From Cavia porcellus (taxonomy: Eukaryota > Chordata > Mammalia > Rodentia > Caviidae): 64,000 nt of DNA. The stretch is from contig NW_026947543.1 of NCBI RefSeq assembly GCF_034190915.1, positions 2,728,001 to 2,792,000 on the forward strand, in the 5' to 3' direction. Under the pieces are notes generated by a model. It had not been told where the DNA came from, ran no database searches, and worked only from the letters and a program-made list of their open reading frames with translations. Below, piece by piece: positions 48,543 to 62,885 of this stretch (within the stretch, counting starts at the first letter, position 1; every line of letters starts with the position of its first letter). Both the position numbers and the translations under genes were made by a program.

Positions 48543-51115
48543 CTGAGCACCATTGTGAGCTGGACTTTAGGCTCTAGGATACAAGTGTGCAGTAGGACAC
48601 CTGAGTCACAATGCTGGGCGTTGCCATGGAGACCTCAGTGGCACAGAGGACCTTGTAGGGCAAGATTTAAATAGGATGAATATTCTTGGCCTGGTATGCC
48701 ACAGGATTCTCACTGAAGGCTTCACTGCTCAGAATTTGGGGATGGAAATGCTTTCCAATCTACACATGGATGTACTTTCAATGGGATATGAAATATGCCA
48801 GGGCCTGGCAGATGTTCTCTGACATGTCCTATCCTTGAGCATATGCTTTTCCCTTGTCATGTGTGTCATTTGGCTGAGTCCTGTTCCCTAAGCTATTCAG
48901 TCAAGACTTGCTAGAATCATTCACCTGCAGTATAAGAGCTTTCTGTGAAATTTCTCAGCAGAAATCCTCTGCAAGCACATAGCTTAGGATATGAGAGACA
49001 GTGGTGGAAGTTGAATTTCAAGGGCAGATATTTGAAAACAATGAAACAAGCCCCGAATAAGATCTTTACATGTTTCCCAGATGAATATCTTTGGAAATAC
49101 GGGGGAAGATGGAGATCAAGCCTGAGAAGAGTGCACACCCATTTCAAGGTACAAAAACCAGGGAAAAACATGGGAAAGCAAGAGATCTGGTTAATTTGAT
49201 GTAAAAATCTTTGATGGTGAAAGGAAAATTATATTCTCATGGTGATTTAATCAGGCTGTAGCAGTGAAGTTCTCATGTTGGTTGTCCTATGTGTGGCCTT
49301 CTGCATTGGGCAGTGGATGCAGGACAGGAGATCTTCAAATAAATCTGGTGGAACACAAAATAGTGAAAAAAATATCTATCTAAATCCTGTGTATTCCTTC
49401 CCTTTGAGAACCTATATGGATAATGTCCGGAGTTTCAAAAGAGAAAATGTCTATTGGGTCATGGTTTCACCAATGAAATGGTCACTTCACATAACATTTT
49501 GAATTTTGCTTTCACAGTTGCTCATGTACCGGGCCTGAGTAAAGCGGAATGCAGAGTAAGTCTCATCAATAGTTGTGCATTCCATAAGTGGTTTTAAAAC
49601 CAGTGAAACCCTTTGGACCTAGTGTTTGTATTTAATTGGTTGCTTGGTTTTTCAAATTGTTTGTTTTACTATTTTTAACTTTGGGAGTCAGGGAAGCCCT
49701 CACTCATAGTGATTTAGACCTCTCCAGAAGCTCTGAAGTTATTCATGTAACAGCTATTACATGTTATAAGTTTCTCCTATTAAAACTTGAAAGACTAACA
49801 GACTCTGCTACTTTTCATCTAAATTCAGTGTTGTGCTAAATTCAGTGTTGGACTTTTTTTTACAAGTCCTTTGAAATGTGTCCTCCTCTAGTCACTGGTC
49901 GTGCTGGAATGTACTTTCTTGTGAAGACAGGATTTGAGCAAATTGACACAAGTACAGTTTGCCACTACTCTGGACACCTGGTTAAATATCGAGTTGCCTA
50001 AATGGTGTGTGTTTTACTTTGATCTCTGCTCACACTTTGCTCATCCAGTTAGAACCACAGGGCTCCAGGCCATAGCGTTCTAGGCCTAAACAAGAAAATT
50101 TCCATTCCGTTTTGGGAGTTCATTCGTCTCTCATAATTACTTTTTCCACAAATGTGTGCTTCAGGAGAGTCCCTGTCTAAATGTGGAGAGGCCCATTTTC
50201 ATTCACTCACTTTCACACTTTCTAAAATTTCCAGTTACTAGAGGTTTGCCCAGACTTGCCATTGTCAAGTGACAGTGCACTTCACTTGAAGTTGTGCAGT
50301 ATTACTTCATGTGTCTCCCTGGAAATTCCACCAATGGGAAACTCTTGTTGTAGTCATCTCCAAGTGTTTCTGCCTAAGAAAATATAACTAACAACGGATG
50401 TGCTTTCAAGCAGAATAAGGAATGGAGGGATAATCTTTAGTTCAGTGCAGGTTGACCTTTCAAAGAAACAGTAATTCCTATGAAATAGGAGGTAAAATCT
50501 TTTGTAAAGAGACATGGATATGACATGCTCAACTTTATGTCACATTTTTTAAAAAGCCAAGGGCATTTGAGAAATTCTTGGCTGTTGAATTGTCCCTTTT
50601 TTCAAATTTCTCTTAGGTAAGACTCTCCAGTTTCTTCAAACCATGGTACTGTTCCTTCCATGTAAAAAACCAAAGCAAAAAACAAAATAAATTAAAACAA
50701 AACCCATCAAATTACATTTGAGAGCACACAATTGCTCAGCAGGCCCACTATTCAAGAAGGTAGAGGTACAGAAGCCTCAGCCTTCGGCCCATGGCCTGAG
50801 GTTTTGTCTCTATCATGGCCCCTCAGTTCCCTGGCATGTCCACATTAACTCATGAATCTTTACTCATATCCTCTTCAAATGCACAGGATCCAATATATTT
50901 GAACCCTGTTCACCTGGGCTGTAACCATCCAAGGACACACCAGAGGAAGGTCGGCCACCCCCTTCCCTGGGGCCTTGGAGCTTATCACAATAGAAATGGA
51001 AACCTGAACAAGGGGAGCCAAAACAAAGAGAGGAATATTCCTAAAGCCTGAAACACAGAAGCTACCTATAGACCAGTAGTGGGATTTCACAAATTATGTA
51101 AGAATCTCTGTGCAC

Positions 51116-51265
51116 ATGCTTGGCATGGTCGCTCATGCCTATAATCCCAGCAATCTGGGGGCTGAGGTGGATGGAACCTTGGGAGTTCCAGTCCATCGTG
51201 GGCTATGAATTTATCTCAAGGCCTCTTTCAACAACTACATAAGATGCTGTTTCAAAAAAGAGGAC
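51116..51265 (+). mobile_element. B1-type SINE, R3/R4 boundary
   Basis: Same element; the tail is gtttcaaaaaagagg instead of gtttccaaaaagagg. Confidence 0.8.
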
Positions 51266-52062
51266 AACAGAAAACTAGACACACTTGGTCTAGGTCCCGG
51301 GGTTCACTACATGAGTTGTGGAGTCTAAATATTCCATGCCATGAGAAAATACCTGGGATTTTTATTGAAAGGGGCATTTGCTCCCTTTTCTAAGGGTTTC
51401 CCTTTCACCACGTTACATTTGAATTCTGGGAAAACCTGCTGGTGACAAGCTATCTAGCATTATGTTGGTTTAGGTATTGAGCTAGTACATCATGTTTAGT
51501 GTTCAGGGTTATGCTGGAATGGCTGCAGACCTCCTTGAAATAGCTATTGCAGACAAGTGAACCCCGAGGAAGCTGGATAGTTGAAGCAGGCACTCCAAAT
51601 ATTCATGCACTGCAAGGATTCACTTTCATTTTGGGACTCATCTTCTGGTTGCTGGCTTTTAGTGCTAACTGATACTACCATGGTGGCAGTAATCCAGCAG
51701 AGACTGCATGTATGGTTTGCAGGTTTGCTTCCCAAGCCACCAGAAACTTGGCAGAACCCAAATCATTGTGGCATTTTCTTTCCTCCCCTGAAACATTTGG
51801 CTTTCTAAGTTTGAAAGTTGAATAGACTGGGCTAGTCAGGTTTGGACCCCATGTACCACAAACAGAGCTAAAGACAGAGCCAATTACTTCCCTCCACTTG
51901 TCAAAATATGTCAAATTTGCTTGGTCACCACAACTTCAAAGAAAATTCTGAGGCAACTTAGAGAGGTGAATCAAATACTGCCTGATTGGAATGGCTGTGG
52001 TTGTATGAGGTGGAAAGCTGCAGAGTTGGGCTGAAACTGTTCACAGAAATCCACAGGCTTGT

Positions 52063-52415
52063 GGTTGCCAGGCAACCACACTTGGTGAGATTGGCTTAAC
52101 ATCACTGTGAAGTGGATTTTAGGCTCTAGGTTTGAAAATTTAAAAGACTGGGGTAGCCAAATTTGGAACACATCGACCACAGACAGACCAAAAGGTCTTT
52201 CAATTACTTCCCTCCACTTCTCAAAATATGTCAAATTTTCTTGATCACTGCAACTGTAAAAAAAATTCTGAGGCAACATAGAGAGGCTAATCAAATACTG
52301 CATGATTGGAATGGCTGTGGTTGTATGAGGTGGAAAGCTGCAGAGTTGGGCTGAAACAGTTCACAGAAAGCCACAAGCTTGTGGTTGCCAGGCAACCACA
52401 CTGGGCTGTGATTGG
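52063..52415. promoter_or_regulatory. X-box/ATTGG double module, R4
   Basis: Intact X-boxes at 52063-52077 and 52383-52397. The first has a shortened spacer to ATTGG (acacttggtgag). Confidence 0.57.
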
Positions 52416-54988
52416 CTGAGCACCATTGTGAGCTGGACTTTAGGCTCTAGGATACAAGTGTGCAGTAGGAGACCTGAGTTACAATGCTGGGCGTTGCCAT
52501 GGAGACCTCAGTGGCACAGAGGACCTTGTAGGGCAAGATTTAAATAGGATGAACATTCTTGGCCTGGTATGCCACAGGAATCTCACTGAAGGCTTCTCTG
52601 CTCAGAATTTGGGGATGGAAATGCTTGCCAATCTACACATGGGTGTACTTTCAATGGGATATGAAATATGCCGGGGCCTGGCAGATGTTCTCTGATATGT
52701 CCTATCCTTGAGCATATGCTTTTCCCTTGTCATGTCTGTCATTTGGCTGAGTCCTGTTCCCTAAGCTATTCAGTCAAGACTTGCTGGAATCATTCACCTG
52801 CAGTATAAGAGCTTTCTGGGAAATTTCTCAGCAGAAATCCTCTGCAAGCACATAGCTTTGGATATGAGAGACAGTGGTGGAAGTTGAATTTCAAGGGCAG
52901 ATATTTGAAAACAAAGAAACAAGCCCCGAATAAGATCTTTACATGTTTCCCAGATGAATATGTTTGGAAATACGGGGGAAGATGGAGATCAAGACTGAGA
53001 AGATTGCACACCCATTTCAAGGTACAAAAACCAGGGAAAAACATGGGAAAGCAAGAGAGCTGGTTAATTTGATGTAAAAATCTTTGATGATGAAAGGAAA
53101 ATTATATTCTCATGGTGATTTAATCAGGCTGTAGCAGTGAAGTTCTCATGTTGGTTGTCCTATGTGTGGCCTTCTGCATTGGGCAGTGGATGCAGGACAG
53201 GAGATCTTCAAATAAATCTGGTGGAACACAAAATAGTGAAAAAAATATCAATCTAAATCCTGTGTATTCCTTCCCTTTGAGAATATATATGGATAATGTC
53301 CGGAGTTTCAAAAGAGAAAATGTCTATTGGGTCATGGTTTCACCAATGAAATGGTCACTTCACATAACATTTTGAATTTTGCTTTCACAGTTGCTCATGT
53401 ACCGGGCCTGAGTAAAGCAGAATGCAGAGTAAGCCTCATCAATAGTTGTGCATTCCATAAGTGGTTTTAAAACCAGTGAAACCCTTTGGACCTAGTGTTT
53501 GTATTTAATTGGTTGATTGGTTTTTCAAATTGTTTGTTTTACTATTTTTAACTTTGGGAGTCAGGGAAGCCCTCACTCATAGTGATTTAGACCTCTCCAA
53601 AAGCTCTGAAGTTATTCATGTAACAGCTATTACATGTTATAAGTTTCTCCCATTAAAACTTGAAAGACTAACAGACTCTGCTACTTTTCATCAAAATTCA
53701 GTGTTGCGCTAAATTCAGTGTTGGACTTTTTTTTACAAGTCTTTTGAAATGTGTCCTCCTCTAGTCACTGGTCGTGCTGGAATGTACTTTCTTGTGAAGG
53801 CAGGATTTGAGCAAATTGATACAAGTACAGTTTGCCACTACTCTGGACACCTGGTTAAATATCGAGTTGCCTAAATGGTGTGTGTTTTACTTTGATCTCT
53901 GCTCACACTTTGCTCATCCATTTAGAACCACAGGGCTCCAGGCCATAGCGTTCTTGGCCTAAACAAGAAAATTTCCATTCTGTTTTGGGAGTTCATTCGT
54001 CTCTCATAATTACTTTTTTAACAAATGTGTGCTTCAGGAGAGTCCCTGTCTAAATGTGGAGAGGCCCATTTTCATTCACTCATTTTCAGACTTTCTAAGA
54101 TTTTCAGGTACTAGAGGTTTGCCCAGAGTTGCCATTGTCAAGGGACAGTGCACTTCACTTGAAGTTGTGCAGTATTACTTCATGTGTCTCCGTGGAAATT
54201 CCACCAATGGGAAACTCTTGCTGTAGTCATCTCCAAGTGTTTCTGCGTAAGACAATATAACTAACAAAGGATGTGGTTTCAAGCAGAATGAGGAATGGAG
54301 GGATAATCTTTATTTCAGTGCAGGTTGACCTTTCAAAGAAACAGTAATTCCTATGAAATAGGAGGTAAAATCTTTTGTAAAGAGACATGGATATGACATG
54401 CTCAACTTTATGTCACATTTTTTAAAAAGCCAAAGGCATTTGAGAAATTCTTGGCTGCTGAATTTTCCCTTTTTTCAAATTTCTCATAGGTAAGACACTC
54501 CAGTTTCTTCAAACCATGGTACTGTTCCTTCCATGAAAAAAAACAAAGCAAAAAACAAAATAAATTAAAACAAAACCCATCAAATTACATTTGAGAGCAC
54601 ACAATTGCTCAGCAGGCCCACTATTCAAGAAGCTAGAGGTACAGAAGCCTCAGCCTTCAGCCCACGGCCTGAAGTTTTGTCTCTATCATGGCCCCTCAAT
54701 TCCCTGGCATGTCCACATTAACTCATGAATCTTTACTCATTTCCTCTTCAAATGCACAGGATCCAATATATTTGAACCCTGTTCACCTGGGCTGTAATCA
54801 TCCAAGAACACACCAGAGGAAGGGCAGCCACCCCCTTGCCTGGGGCCTTAGAGCTTAGCACAATAGAATTGGAAACCTGAACAAGGGTAGCCGAAACAAA
54901 GAGAGGAATATTCCTAAAGTCTGAAACACAGAACCTACCTATAGACAAGTAGTGGGATTTCACAAATTATGTAAGAATCTCTGTGCAC

Positions 54989-55138
54989 ATGCTTGGCATG
55001 GTCGCTCATGCCTATAATCCCAGCAATCTGGGGGCTGAGGTGGATGGATCCTTGGGAGTTCCAGTCCATCATGGGCTACGAATTTATCTCAAGGCCTCTT
55101 TCAACAACTACATAAGATGCTGTTTCCAAAAAGAGGAC
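54989..55138 (+). mobile_element. B1-type SINE, R4/R5 boundary
   Basis: Same element; reads ccatcatgggctac where the neighbours have ccatcgtgggctac, a CpG decay change. Confidence 0.8.
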
Positions 55139-55935
55139 AACAGAAAACTAGACACACTTGGTATAGGTCCCGGGGTTCACTACATGAGTTGTGGAGTCTA
55201 AATATTCCATGCCATGAGAAAATACCTGGGATTTTTAGTGAAAGGGGCATTTGCATCCCTTTTCTAAGGGTTTCCCTTTCACCATGTTACATTTGAATTC
55301 TGGGAAAACCTCCTGGTGACAAGCTATCTAGCATTATGTTGGTTTAGGTATTGAGCTAGTACCTCATATTTAGTGTTCAGGGTTATGCTGGAATGGCTGC
55401 AGACCTCCTTGAAATAGCTATTGCAGACAAGTGAACCCGAGGAAGCTGGATAGTTGAAGCAGGCACTCCAAATATTCATGCACTGCAAGGATTCACTTTC
55501 ATTTTGGGACTCATCTTCTGGTTGCTGGCTTTTAGTGCTAACTGATACTACCATTCTGGCAGTAATCCAGCAGAGACTGCATGTATGGTTTGCAAGTTTG
55601 CTTCCCAAGCCACCAGAAACTTGGCAGAACACAAATCATTGTGGCATTTTCTTTCCTCCCCTGAAACATTTGTCTTTCTAAGTTTGAAAATTGAATAGAC
55701 TGGGCTAGTCAGGTTTTTTACCCCATGTACCACCAACATAGCTAAAGACAGAGCCAATTACTTCCCTCCATTGTCAAAATATATGATATTTTCTTGGTCA
55801 CCACAACTTCAAAGAAAATTCTGAGGCAACTTAGAGAGGTGAATCAAATACTGCCTGATTGGAATGGCTGTGGTTGTATGAGGGGGAAAGCTGCAGAGTT
55901 GGGCTGAAACTGTTCAAAGAAATCCACAGGCTTGT

Positions 55936-56288
55936 GGTTGCCAGGCAACCACACTGGGCTCAGATTGGCTGAACATCACTGTGAGGTGGATTTTAGGGTC
56001 TAGGTTTGAAAATTTAAAAGACTGGGGTAGTCAATTTGGAACATATTGAGCACAGACAGACCAAAAGGTCTTTCAATTACTTCCCTGAACTTCTCAAAAT
56101 ATGTCAAATTTTCTTGATCACTACAACTGTAAAAAAAATTCTGAGGCAACATAGAGAGGCTAAACAAATACTGCATGATTGGAATGGCTTTGGTTGTATG
56201 AGGTGGAAAGCTGCAGAGTTGGGCTGAAACAGTTCACAGAAAGCCACAAGCTTGTGGTTGCCAGGCAACCACACTGGGCTGTGATTGG
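55936..56288. promoter_or_regulatory. X-box/ATTGG double module, R5
   Basis: Intact X-boxes at 55936-55950 and 56256-56270, each followed by ATTGG. Confidence 0.58.
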
Positions 56289-58861
56289 CTGAGCACCATT
56301 GTGAGCTGGACTTTAGGCTCTAGGATACAAGTGTGCAGTAGGAGACCTGAGTCACAATGCTGGGCATTGCCATGGATACCTCAGTGTCACAGAGGACCTT
56401 GTAGGGCAAGATTTAAATAGGATGAATATTCTTGGCCTGGTATGCCACAGGAATCTCACTGAAGGCTTCACTGCTCAGAATTTGGGGATGGAAATGCTTG
56501 ACAATCTACATATGGGTGTACTTTCAATGGGATATGAAATATGCCGGGGCCTGGCAGATGTTCTCTGACATGTCCTATCCTTGAGCATATGCTTTTCCCT
56601 TGTCATGTCTGTCATTTGGCTGAGTCCTGTTCCCTAAGCTATTCAGTCAAGACTTGCTGGAATCATTCACCTGCAGTATAAGAGCTTTCTGTGAAATTTC
56701 TCAGCAGAAATCCTCTGCAAGCACATAGCTTTGGATATGAGAGACAGTGGTGGAAGTTGAATTTCAAGGGCAGATATTTGAAAACAAAGAAACAAGCCCC
56801 GAATAAGATCTTTACATGTTTCCCAGATGAATATGTTTGGAAATACGGGGGAAGATGGAGATCAAGACTGAGAAGATTGCACACCCATTTCAAGGTACAA
56901 AAACCAGGGAAAAACATGGGAAAGCAAGAGAGCTGGTTAATTTGATGTAAAAATCTTTGATGATGAAAGGAAAATTATATTCTCATGGTGATTTAATCAG
57001 GCTGTAGCAGTGAAGTTCTCATGTTGGTTGTCCTATGTGTGGCCTTCTGCATTGGGCAGTGGATGCAGGACAGGAGATCTTCAAATAAATCTGGTGGAAC
57101 ACAAAATAGTGAAAAAAATATCAATCTAAATCCTGTGTATTCCTTCCCTTTGAGAATATATATGGATAATGTCCGGAGTTTCAAAAGAGAAAATGTCTAT
57201 TGGGTCATGGTTTCACCAATGAAATGGTCACTTCACATAACATTTTGAATTTTGCTTTCACAGTTGCTCATGTACCGGGCCTGAGTAAAGCAGAATGCAG
57301 AGTAAGCCTCATCAATAGTTGTGCATTCCATAAGTGGTTTTAAAACCAGTGAAACCCTTTGGACCTAGTGTTTGTATTTAATTGGTTGATTGGTTTTTCA
57401 AATTGTTTGTTTTACTATTTTTAACTTTGGGAGTCAGGGAAGCCCTCACTCATAGTGATTTAGACCTCTCCAAAAGCTCTGAAGTTATTCATGTAACAGC
57501 TATTACATGTTATAAGTTTCTCCTATTAAAACTTGAAAGACTAACAGACTCTGCTACTTTTCATCTAAATTCAGTGTTGCGCTAAATTCAGTGTTGGACT
57601 TTTTTTTACAAGTCTTTTGAAATGTGTCCTCCTCTAGTCACTGGTCGTGCTGGAATGTACTTTCTTGTGAAGACAGGATTTGAGCAAATTGATACAAGTA
57701 CAGTTTGCCACTACTCTGGACACCTGGTTAAATATCGAGTTGCCTAAATGGTGTGTGTTTTACTTTGATCTCTGCTCACACTTTGCTCATCCATTTAGAA
57801 CCACAGGGCTCCAGGCCATAGCGTTCTTGGCCTAAACAAGAAAATTTCCATTCTGTTTTGGGAGTTCATTCGTCTCTCATAATTACTTTTTAAACAAATG
57901 TGTGCTTCAGGAGAGTCCCTGTCTAAATGTGGAGAGGCCCATTTTCATTCACTCATTTTCAGACTTTCTAAGATTTTCAGTTACTAGAGGTTTGCCCAGA
58001 GTTGCCATTGTCAAGGGACAGTGCACTTCACTTGAAGTTGTGCAGTATTACTTCATGTGTCTCCGTGGAAATTCCACCAATGGGAAACTCTTGCTGTAGT
58101 CATCTCCAAGTGTTTCTGCGTAAGACAATATAACTAACAAAGGATGTGGTTTCAAGCAGAATGAGGAATGGAGGGATAATCTTTATTTCAGTGCAGGTTG
58201 ACCTTTCAAAGAAACAGTAATTCCTATGAAATAGGAGGTAAAATCTTTTGTAAAGAGACATGGATATGACATGCTCAACTTTATGTCACATTTTTTAAAA
58301 AGCCAAAGGCATTTGAGAAATTCTTGGCTGCTGAATTTTCCCTTTTTTCAAATTTCTCATAGGTAAGACACTCCAGTTTCTTCAAACCATGGTACTGTTC
58401 CTTCCATGAAAAAAAACAAAGCAAAAAACAAAATAAATTAAAACAAAACCCATCAAATTACATTTGAGAGCACACAATTGCTCAGCAGGCCCACTATTCA
58501 AGAAGCTAGAGGTACAGAAGCCTCAGCCTTCAGCCCACGGCCTGAAGTTTTGTCTCTATCATGGCCCCTCAATTCCCTGGCATGTCCACATTAACTCATG
58601 AATCTTTACTCATTTCCTCTTCAAATGCACAGGATCCAATATATTTGAACCCTGTTCACCTGGGCTGTAATCATCCAAGAACACACCAGAGGAAGGGCAG
58701 CCACCCCCTTGCCTGGGGCCTTAGAGCTTAGCACAATAGAATTGGAAACCTGAACAAGGGTAGCCAAAACAAAGAGAGGAATATTCCTAAAGTCTGAAAC
58801 ACAGAACCTACCTATAGACAAGTAGTGGGATTTCACAAATTATGTAAGAATTTCTGTGCAC

Positions 58862-59011
58862 ATGCTTGGCATGGTCGCTCATGCCTATAATCCCAGCAAT
58901 CTGGGGGCTGAGGTGGATGGATCCTTGGGAGTTCCAGTCCATCGTGGGCTACGAATTTATCTCAAGGCCTCTTTCAACAACTACATAAGATGCTGTTTCC
59001 AAAAAGAGGAC
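58862..59011 (+). mobile_element. B1-type SINE, R5/R6 boundary
   Basis: Same element, CpG retained (ccatcgtgggctac). Confidence 0.8.
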
Positions 59012-59809
59012 AACAGAAAACTAGACACACTTGGTCTATGTCCCGGGGTTCACTACATGAGTTGTGGAGTCTAAATATTCCATGCCATGAGAAAATACCT
59101 GGGATTTTTAGTGAAAGGGGCATTTGCATCCCTTTTCTAAGGGTTTCCCTTTCACCATGTTACATTTGAATTCTGGGAAAACCTCCTGGTGACAAGCTAT
59201 CTAGCATTATGTTGGTTTAGGTATTGAGCTAGTACCTCATATTTAGTGTTCAGGGTTATGCTGGAATGGCTGCAGACCTCCTTGAAATAGCTATTGCAGA
59301 CAAGTGAACCCCGAGGAAGCTGGATAGTTGAAGCAGGCACTCCAAATATTCATGCACTGCAAGGATTCACTTTCATTTTGGGACTCATCTTCTGGTTGCT
59401 GGCTTTTAGTGCTAACTGATACTACCATGGTGGCAGTAATCCAGCAGAGACTGCATGTATGGTTTGCAAGTTTGCTTCCCAAGCCACCAGAAACTTGGCA
59501 GAACACAAATCATTGTGGCATTTTCTTTCCTCCCCTGAAACATTTGTCTTTCTAAGTTTGAAAATTGAATAGACTGGGCTAGTCAGGTTTTTTACCCCAT
59601 GTACCACCAACAGAGCTAAAGACAGAGCCAATTACTTCCCTCCATTGTCAAAATATATGATATTTTCTTGGTCACCACAACTTCAAAGAAAATTCTGAGG
59701 CAACTTAGAGAGGTGAATCAAATACTGCCTGATTGGAATGGCTGTGGTTATATGAGGGGGAAAGCTGCAGAGTTGGGCTGAAACTGTTCAAAGAAATCCA
59801 CAGGCTTGT

Positions 59810-60162
59810 GGTTGCCAGGCAACCACACTGGGCTCAGATTGGCTGAACATCACTGTGAGGTGGATTTTAGGGTCTAGGTTTGAAAATTTAAAAGACTGGG
59901 GTAGTCAATTTGGAACATATTGAGCACAGACAGACCAAAAGGTCTTTCAATTACTTCCCTGAACTTCTCAAAATATGTCAAATTTTCTTGATCACTACAA
60001 CTGTAAAAAAAATTCTGAGGCAACATAGAGAGGCTAAACAAATACTGCATGATTGGAATGGCTTTGGTTGTATGAGGTGGAAAGCTGCAGAGTTGGGCTG
60101 AAACAGTTCACAGAAAGCCACAAGCTTGTGGTTGCCAGGCAACCACACTGGGCTGTGATTGG
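59810..60162. promoter_or_regulatory. X-box/ATTGG double module, R6
   Basis: Intact X-boxes at 59810-59824 and 60130-60144, each followed by ATTGG. Confidence 0.58.
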
Positions 60163-62735
60163 CTGAGCACCATTGTGAGCTGGACTTTAGGCTCTAGGAT
60201 ACAAGTGTGCAGTAGGAGACCTGAGTCACAATGCTGGGCATTGCCATGGATACCTCAGTGTCACAGAGGACCTTGTAGGGCAAGATTTAAATAGGATGAA
60301 TATTCTTGGCCTGGTATACCACAGGAATCTCACTGAAGGCTTCACTGCTCAGAATTTGGGGATGGAAATGCTTGACAATCTACATATGGGTGTACTTTCA
60401 ATGGGATATGAAATATGCCGGGGCCTGGCAGATGTTCTCTGACATGTCCTATCCTTGAGCATATGCTTTTCCCTTGTCATGTCTGTCATTTGGCTGAGTC
60501 CTGTTCCCTAAGCTATTCAGTCAAGACTTGCTGGAATCATTCACCTGCAGTATAAGAGCTTTCTGTGAAATTTCTCAGCAGAAATCCTCTGCAAGCACAT
60601 AGCTTTGGATATGAGAGACAGTGGTGGAAGTTGAATTTCAAGGGCAGATATTTGAAAACAAAGAAACAAGCCCCGAATAAGATCTTTACATGTTTCCCAG
60701 ATGAATATGTTTGGAAATACGGGGGAAGATGGAGATCAAGACTGAGAAGATTGCACACCCATTTCAAGGTACAAAAACCAGGGAAAAACATGGGAAAGCA
60801 AGAGAGCTGGTTAATTTGATGTAAAAATCTTTGATGATGAAAGGAAAATTATATTCTCATGGTGATTTAATCAGGCTGTAGCAGTGAAGTTCTCATGTTG
60901 GTTGTCCTATGTGTGGCCTTCTGCATTGGGCAGTGGATGCAGGACAGGAGATCTTCAAATAAATCTGGTGGAACACAAAATAGTGAAAAAAATATCAATC
61001 TAAATCCTGTGTATTCCTTCCCTTTGAGAATATATATGGATAATGTCCGGAGTTTCAAAAGAGAAAATGTCTATTGGGTCATGGTTTCACCAATGAAATG
61101 GTCACTTCACATAACATTTTGAATTTTGCTTTCACAGTTGCTCATGTACCGGGCCTGAGTAAAGCAGAATGCAGAGTAAGCCTCATCAATAGTTGTGCAT
61201 TCCATAAGTGGTTTTAAAACCAGTGAAACCCTTTGGACCTAGTGTTTGTATTTAATTGGTTGATTGGTTTTTCAAATTGTTTGTTTTACTATTTTTAACT
61301 TTGGGAGTCAGGGAAGCCCTCACTCATAGTGATTTAGACCTCTCCAAAAGCTCTGAAGTTATTCATGTAACAGCTATTACATGTTATAAGTTTCTCCTAT
61401 TAAAACTTGAAAGACTAACAGACTCTGCTACTTTTCATCTAAATTCAGTGTTGCGCTAAATTCAGTGTTGGACTTTTTTTTACAAGTCTTTTGAAATGTG
61501 TCCTCCTCTAGTCACTGGTCGTGCTGGAATGTACTTTCTTGTGAAGACAGGATTTGAGCAAATTGATACAAGTACAGTTTGCCACTACTCTGGACACCTG
61601 GTTAAATATCGAGTTGCCTAAATGGTGTGTGTTTTACTTTGATCTCTGCTCACACTTTGCTCATCCATTTAGAACCACAGGGCTCCAGGCCATAGCGTTC
61701 TTGGCCTAAACAAGAAAATTTCCATTCCGTTTTGGGAGTTCATTCGTCTCTCATAATTACTTTTTTAACAAATGTGTGCTTCAGGAGAGTCCCTGTCTAA
61801 ATGTGGAGAGGCCCATTTTCATTCACTCACTTTCAGACTTTCTAAGATTTTCAGTTACTAGAGGTTTGCCCAGAGTTGCCATTGTCAAGGGACAGTGCAC
61901 TTCACTTGAAGTTGTGCAGTATTACTTCATGTGTGTCCGTGGAAATTCCACCAATGGGAAACTCTTGCTGTAGTCATCTCCAAGTGTTTCTGCGTAAGAC
62001 AATATAACTAACAAAGGATGTGGTTTCAAGCAGAATGAGGAATGGAGGGATAATCTTTATTTCAGTGCAGGTTGACCTTTCAAAGAAACAGTAATTCCTA
62101 TGAAATAGGAGGTAAAATCTTTTGTAAAGAGACATGGATATGACATGCTCAACTTTATGTCACATTTTTTAAAAAGCCAAAGGCATTTGAGAAATTCTTG
62201 GCTGCTGAATTTTCCCTTTTTTCAAATTTCTCATAGGTAAGACACTCCAGTTTCTTCAAACCATGGTACTGTTCCTTCCATGAAAAAAAACAAAGCAAAA
62301 AACAAAATAAATTAAAACAAAACCCATCAAATTACATTTGAGAGCACACAATTGCTCAGCAGGCCCACTATTCAAGAAGCTAGAGGTACAGAAGCCTCAG
62401 TCTTCAGCCCACGGCCTGAAGTTTTGTCTCTATCATGGCCCCTCAATTATCTGGCATGTCCACATTAACTCATGAATCTTTACTCATTTCCCCTTCAAAT
62501 GCACAGGATCCAATATATTTGAACCCTGTTCACCTGGGCTGTAATCATCCAAGAACACACCAGAGGAAGGGCAGCCACCCCCTTGCCTGGGGCCTTAGAG
62601 CTTAGCACAATAGAATTGGAAACCTGAACAAGGGTAGCCAAAACAAAGAGAGGAATATTCCTAAAGTCTGAAACACAGAACCTACCTATAGACAAGTAGT
62701 GGGATTTCACAAATTATGTAAGAATTTCTGTGCAC

Positions 62736-62885
62736 ATGCTTGGCATGGTCGCTCATGCCTATAATCCCAGCAATCTGGGGGCTGAGGTGGATGGATCCTT
62801 GGGAGTTCCAGTCCATCGTGGGCTACGAATTTATCTCAAGGCCTCTTTCAACAACTACATAAGATGCTGTTTCCAAAAAGAGGAC
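62736..62885 (+). mobile_element. B1-type SINE, R6/R7 boundary
   Basis: Same element as at 58862, with no difference noticed. Confidence 0.8.

Larger units (their letters stand above)
47235..51109 (-). repeat. Array unit R3
   Basis: 3875 bp, subfamily B marks present (ggcccactattcaag near 50741). Both X-boxes are intact (48189-48203, 48510-48524). It looks intermediate between the R1-R2 pair and the R4-R6 run. Nothing coding recognised. Confidence 0.93.
51110..54982 (-). repeat. Array unit R4
   Basis: 3873 bp. From about 52.8 kb onwards it becomes nearly identical to R5 and R6: aaaacaaagaaacaagcc near 52908, aatatatatgg near 53283, catccatttagaacc near 53915. Its first part resembles R3. 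The copy-b module has lost two bases between X-box and CCAAT box (52078-52090). Nothing coding recognised. Confidence 0.93.
54983..58855 (-). repeat. Array unit R5
   Basis: 3873 bp, near-identical to R6. A one-base loss (gaacccgagg near 55434; gaaccccgagg in R6) shifts the short minus-strand ORF frame, and a TAC-CAT-TCT change near 55550 alters its Kozak context. Both X-boxes are intact. Confidence 0.93.
58856..62729 (-). repeat. Array unit R6
   Basis: 3874 bp, near-identical to R5 across nearly the whole length; for example, both carry a tttttacccc variant (near 59587 here) found nowhere else in the window. Both X-boxes are intact (59810-59824, 60130-60144). Confidence 0.93.
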
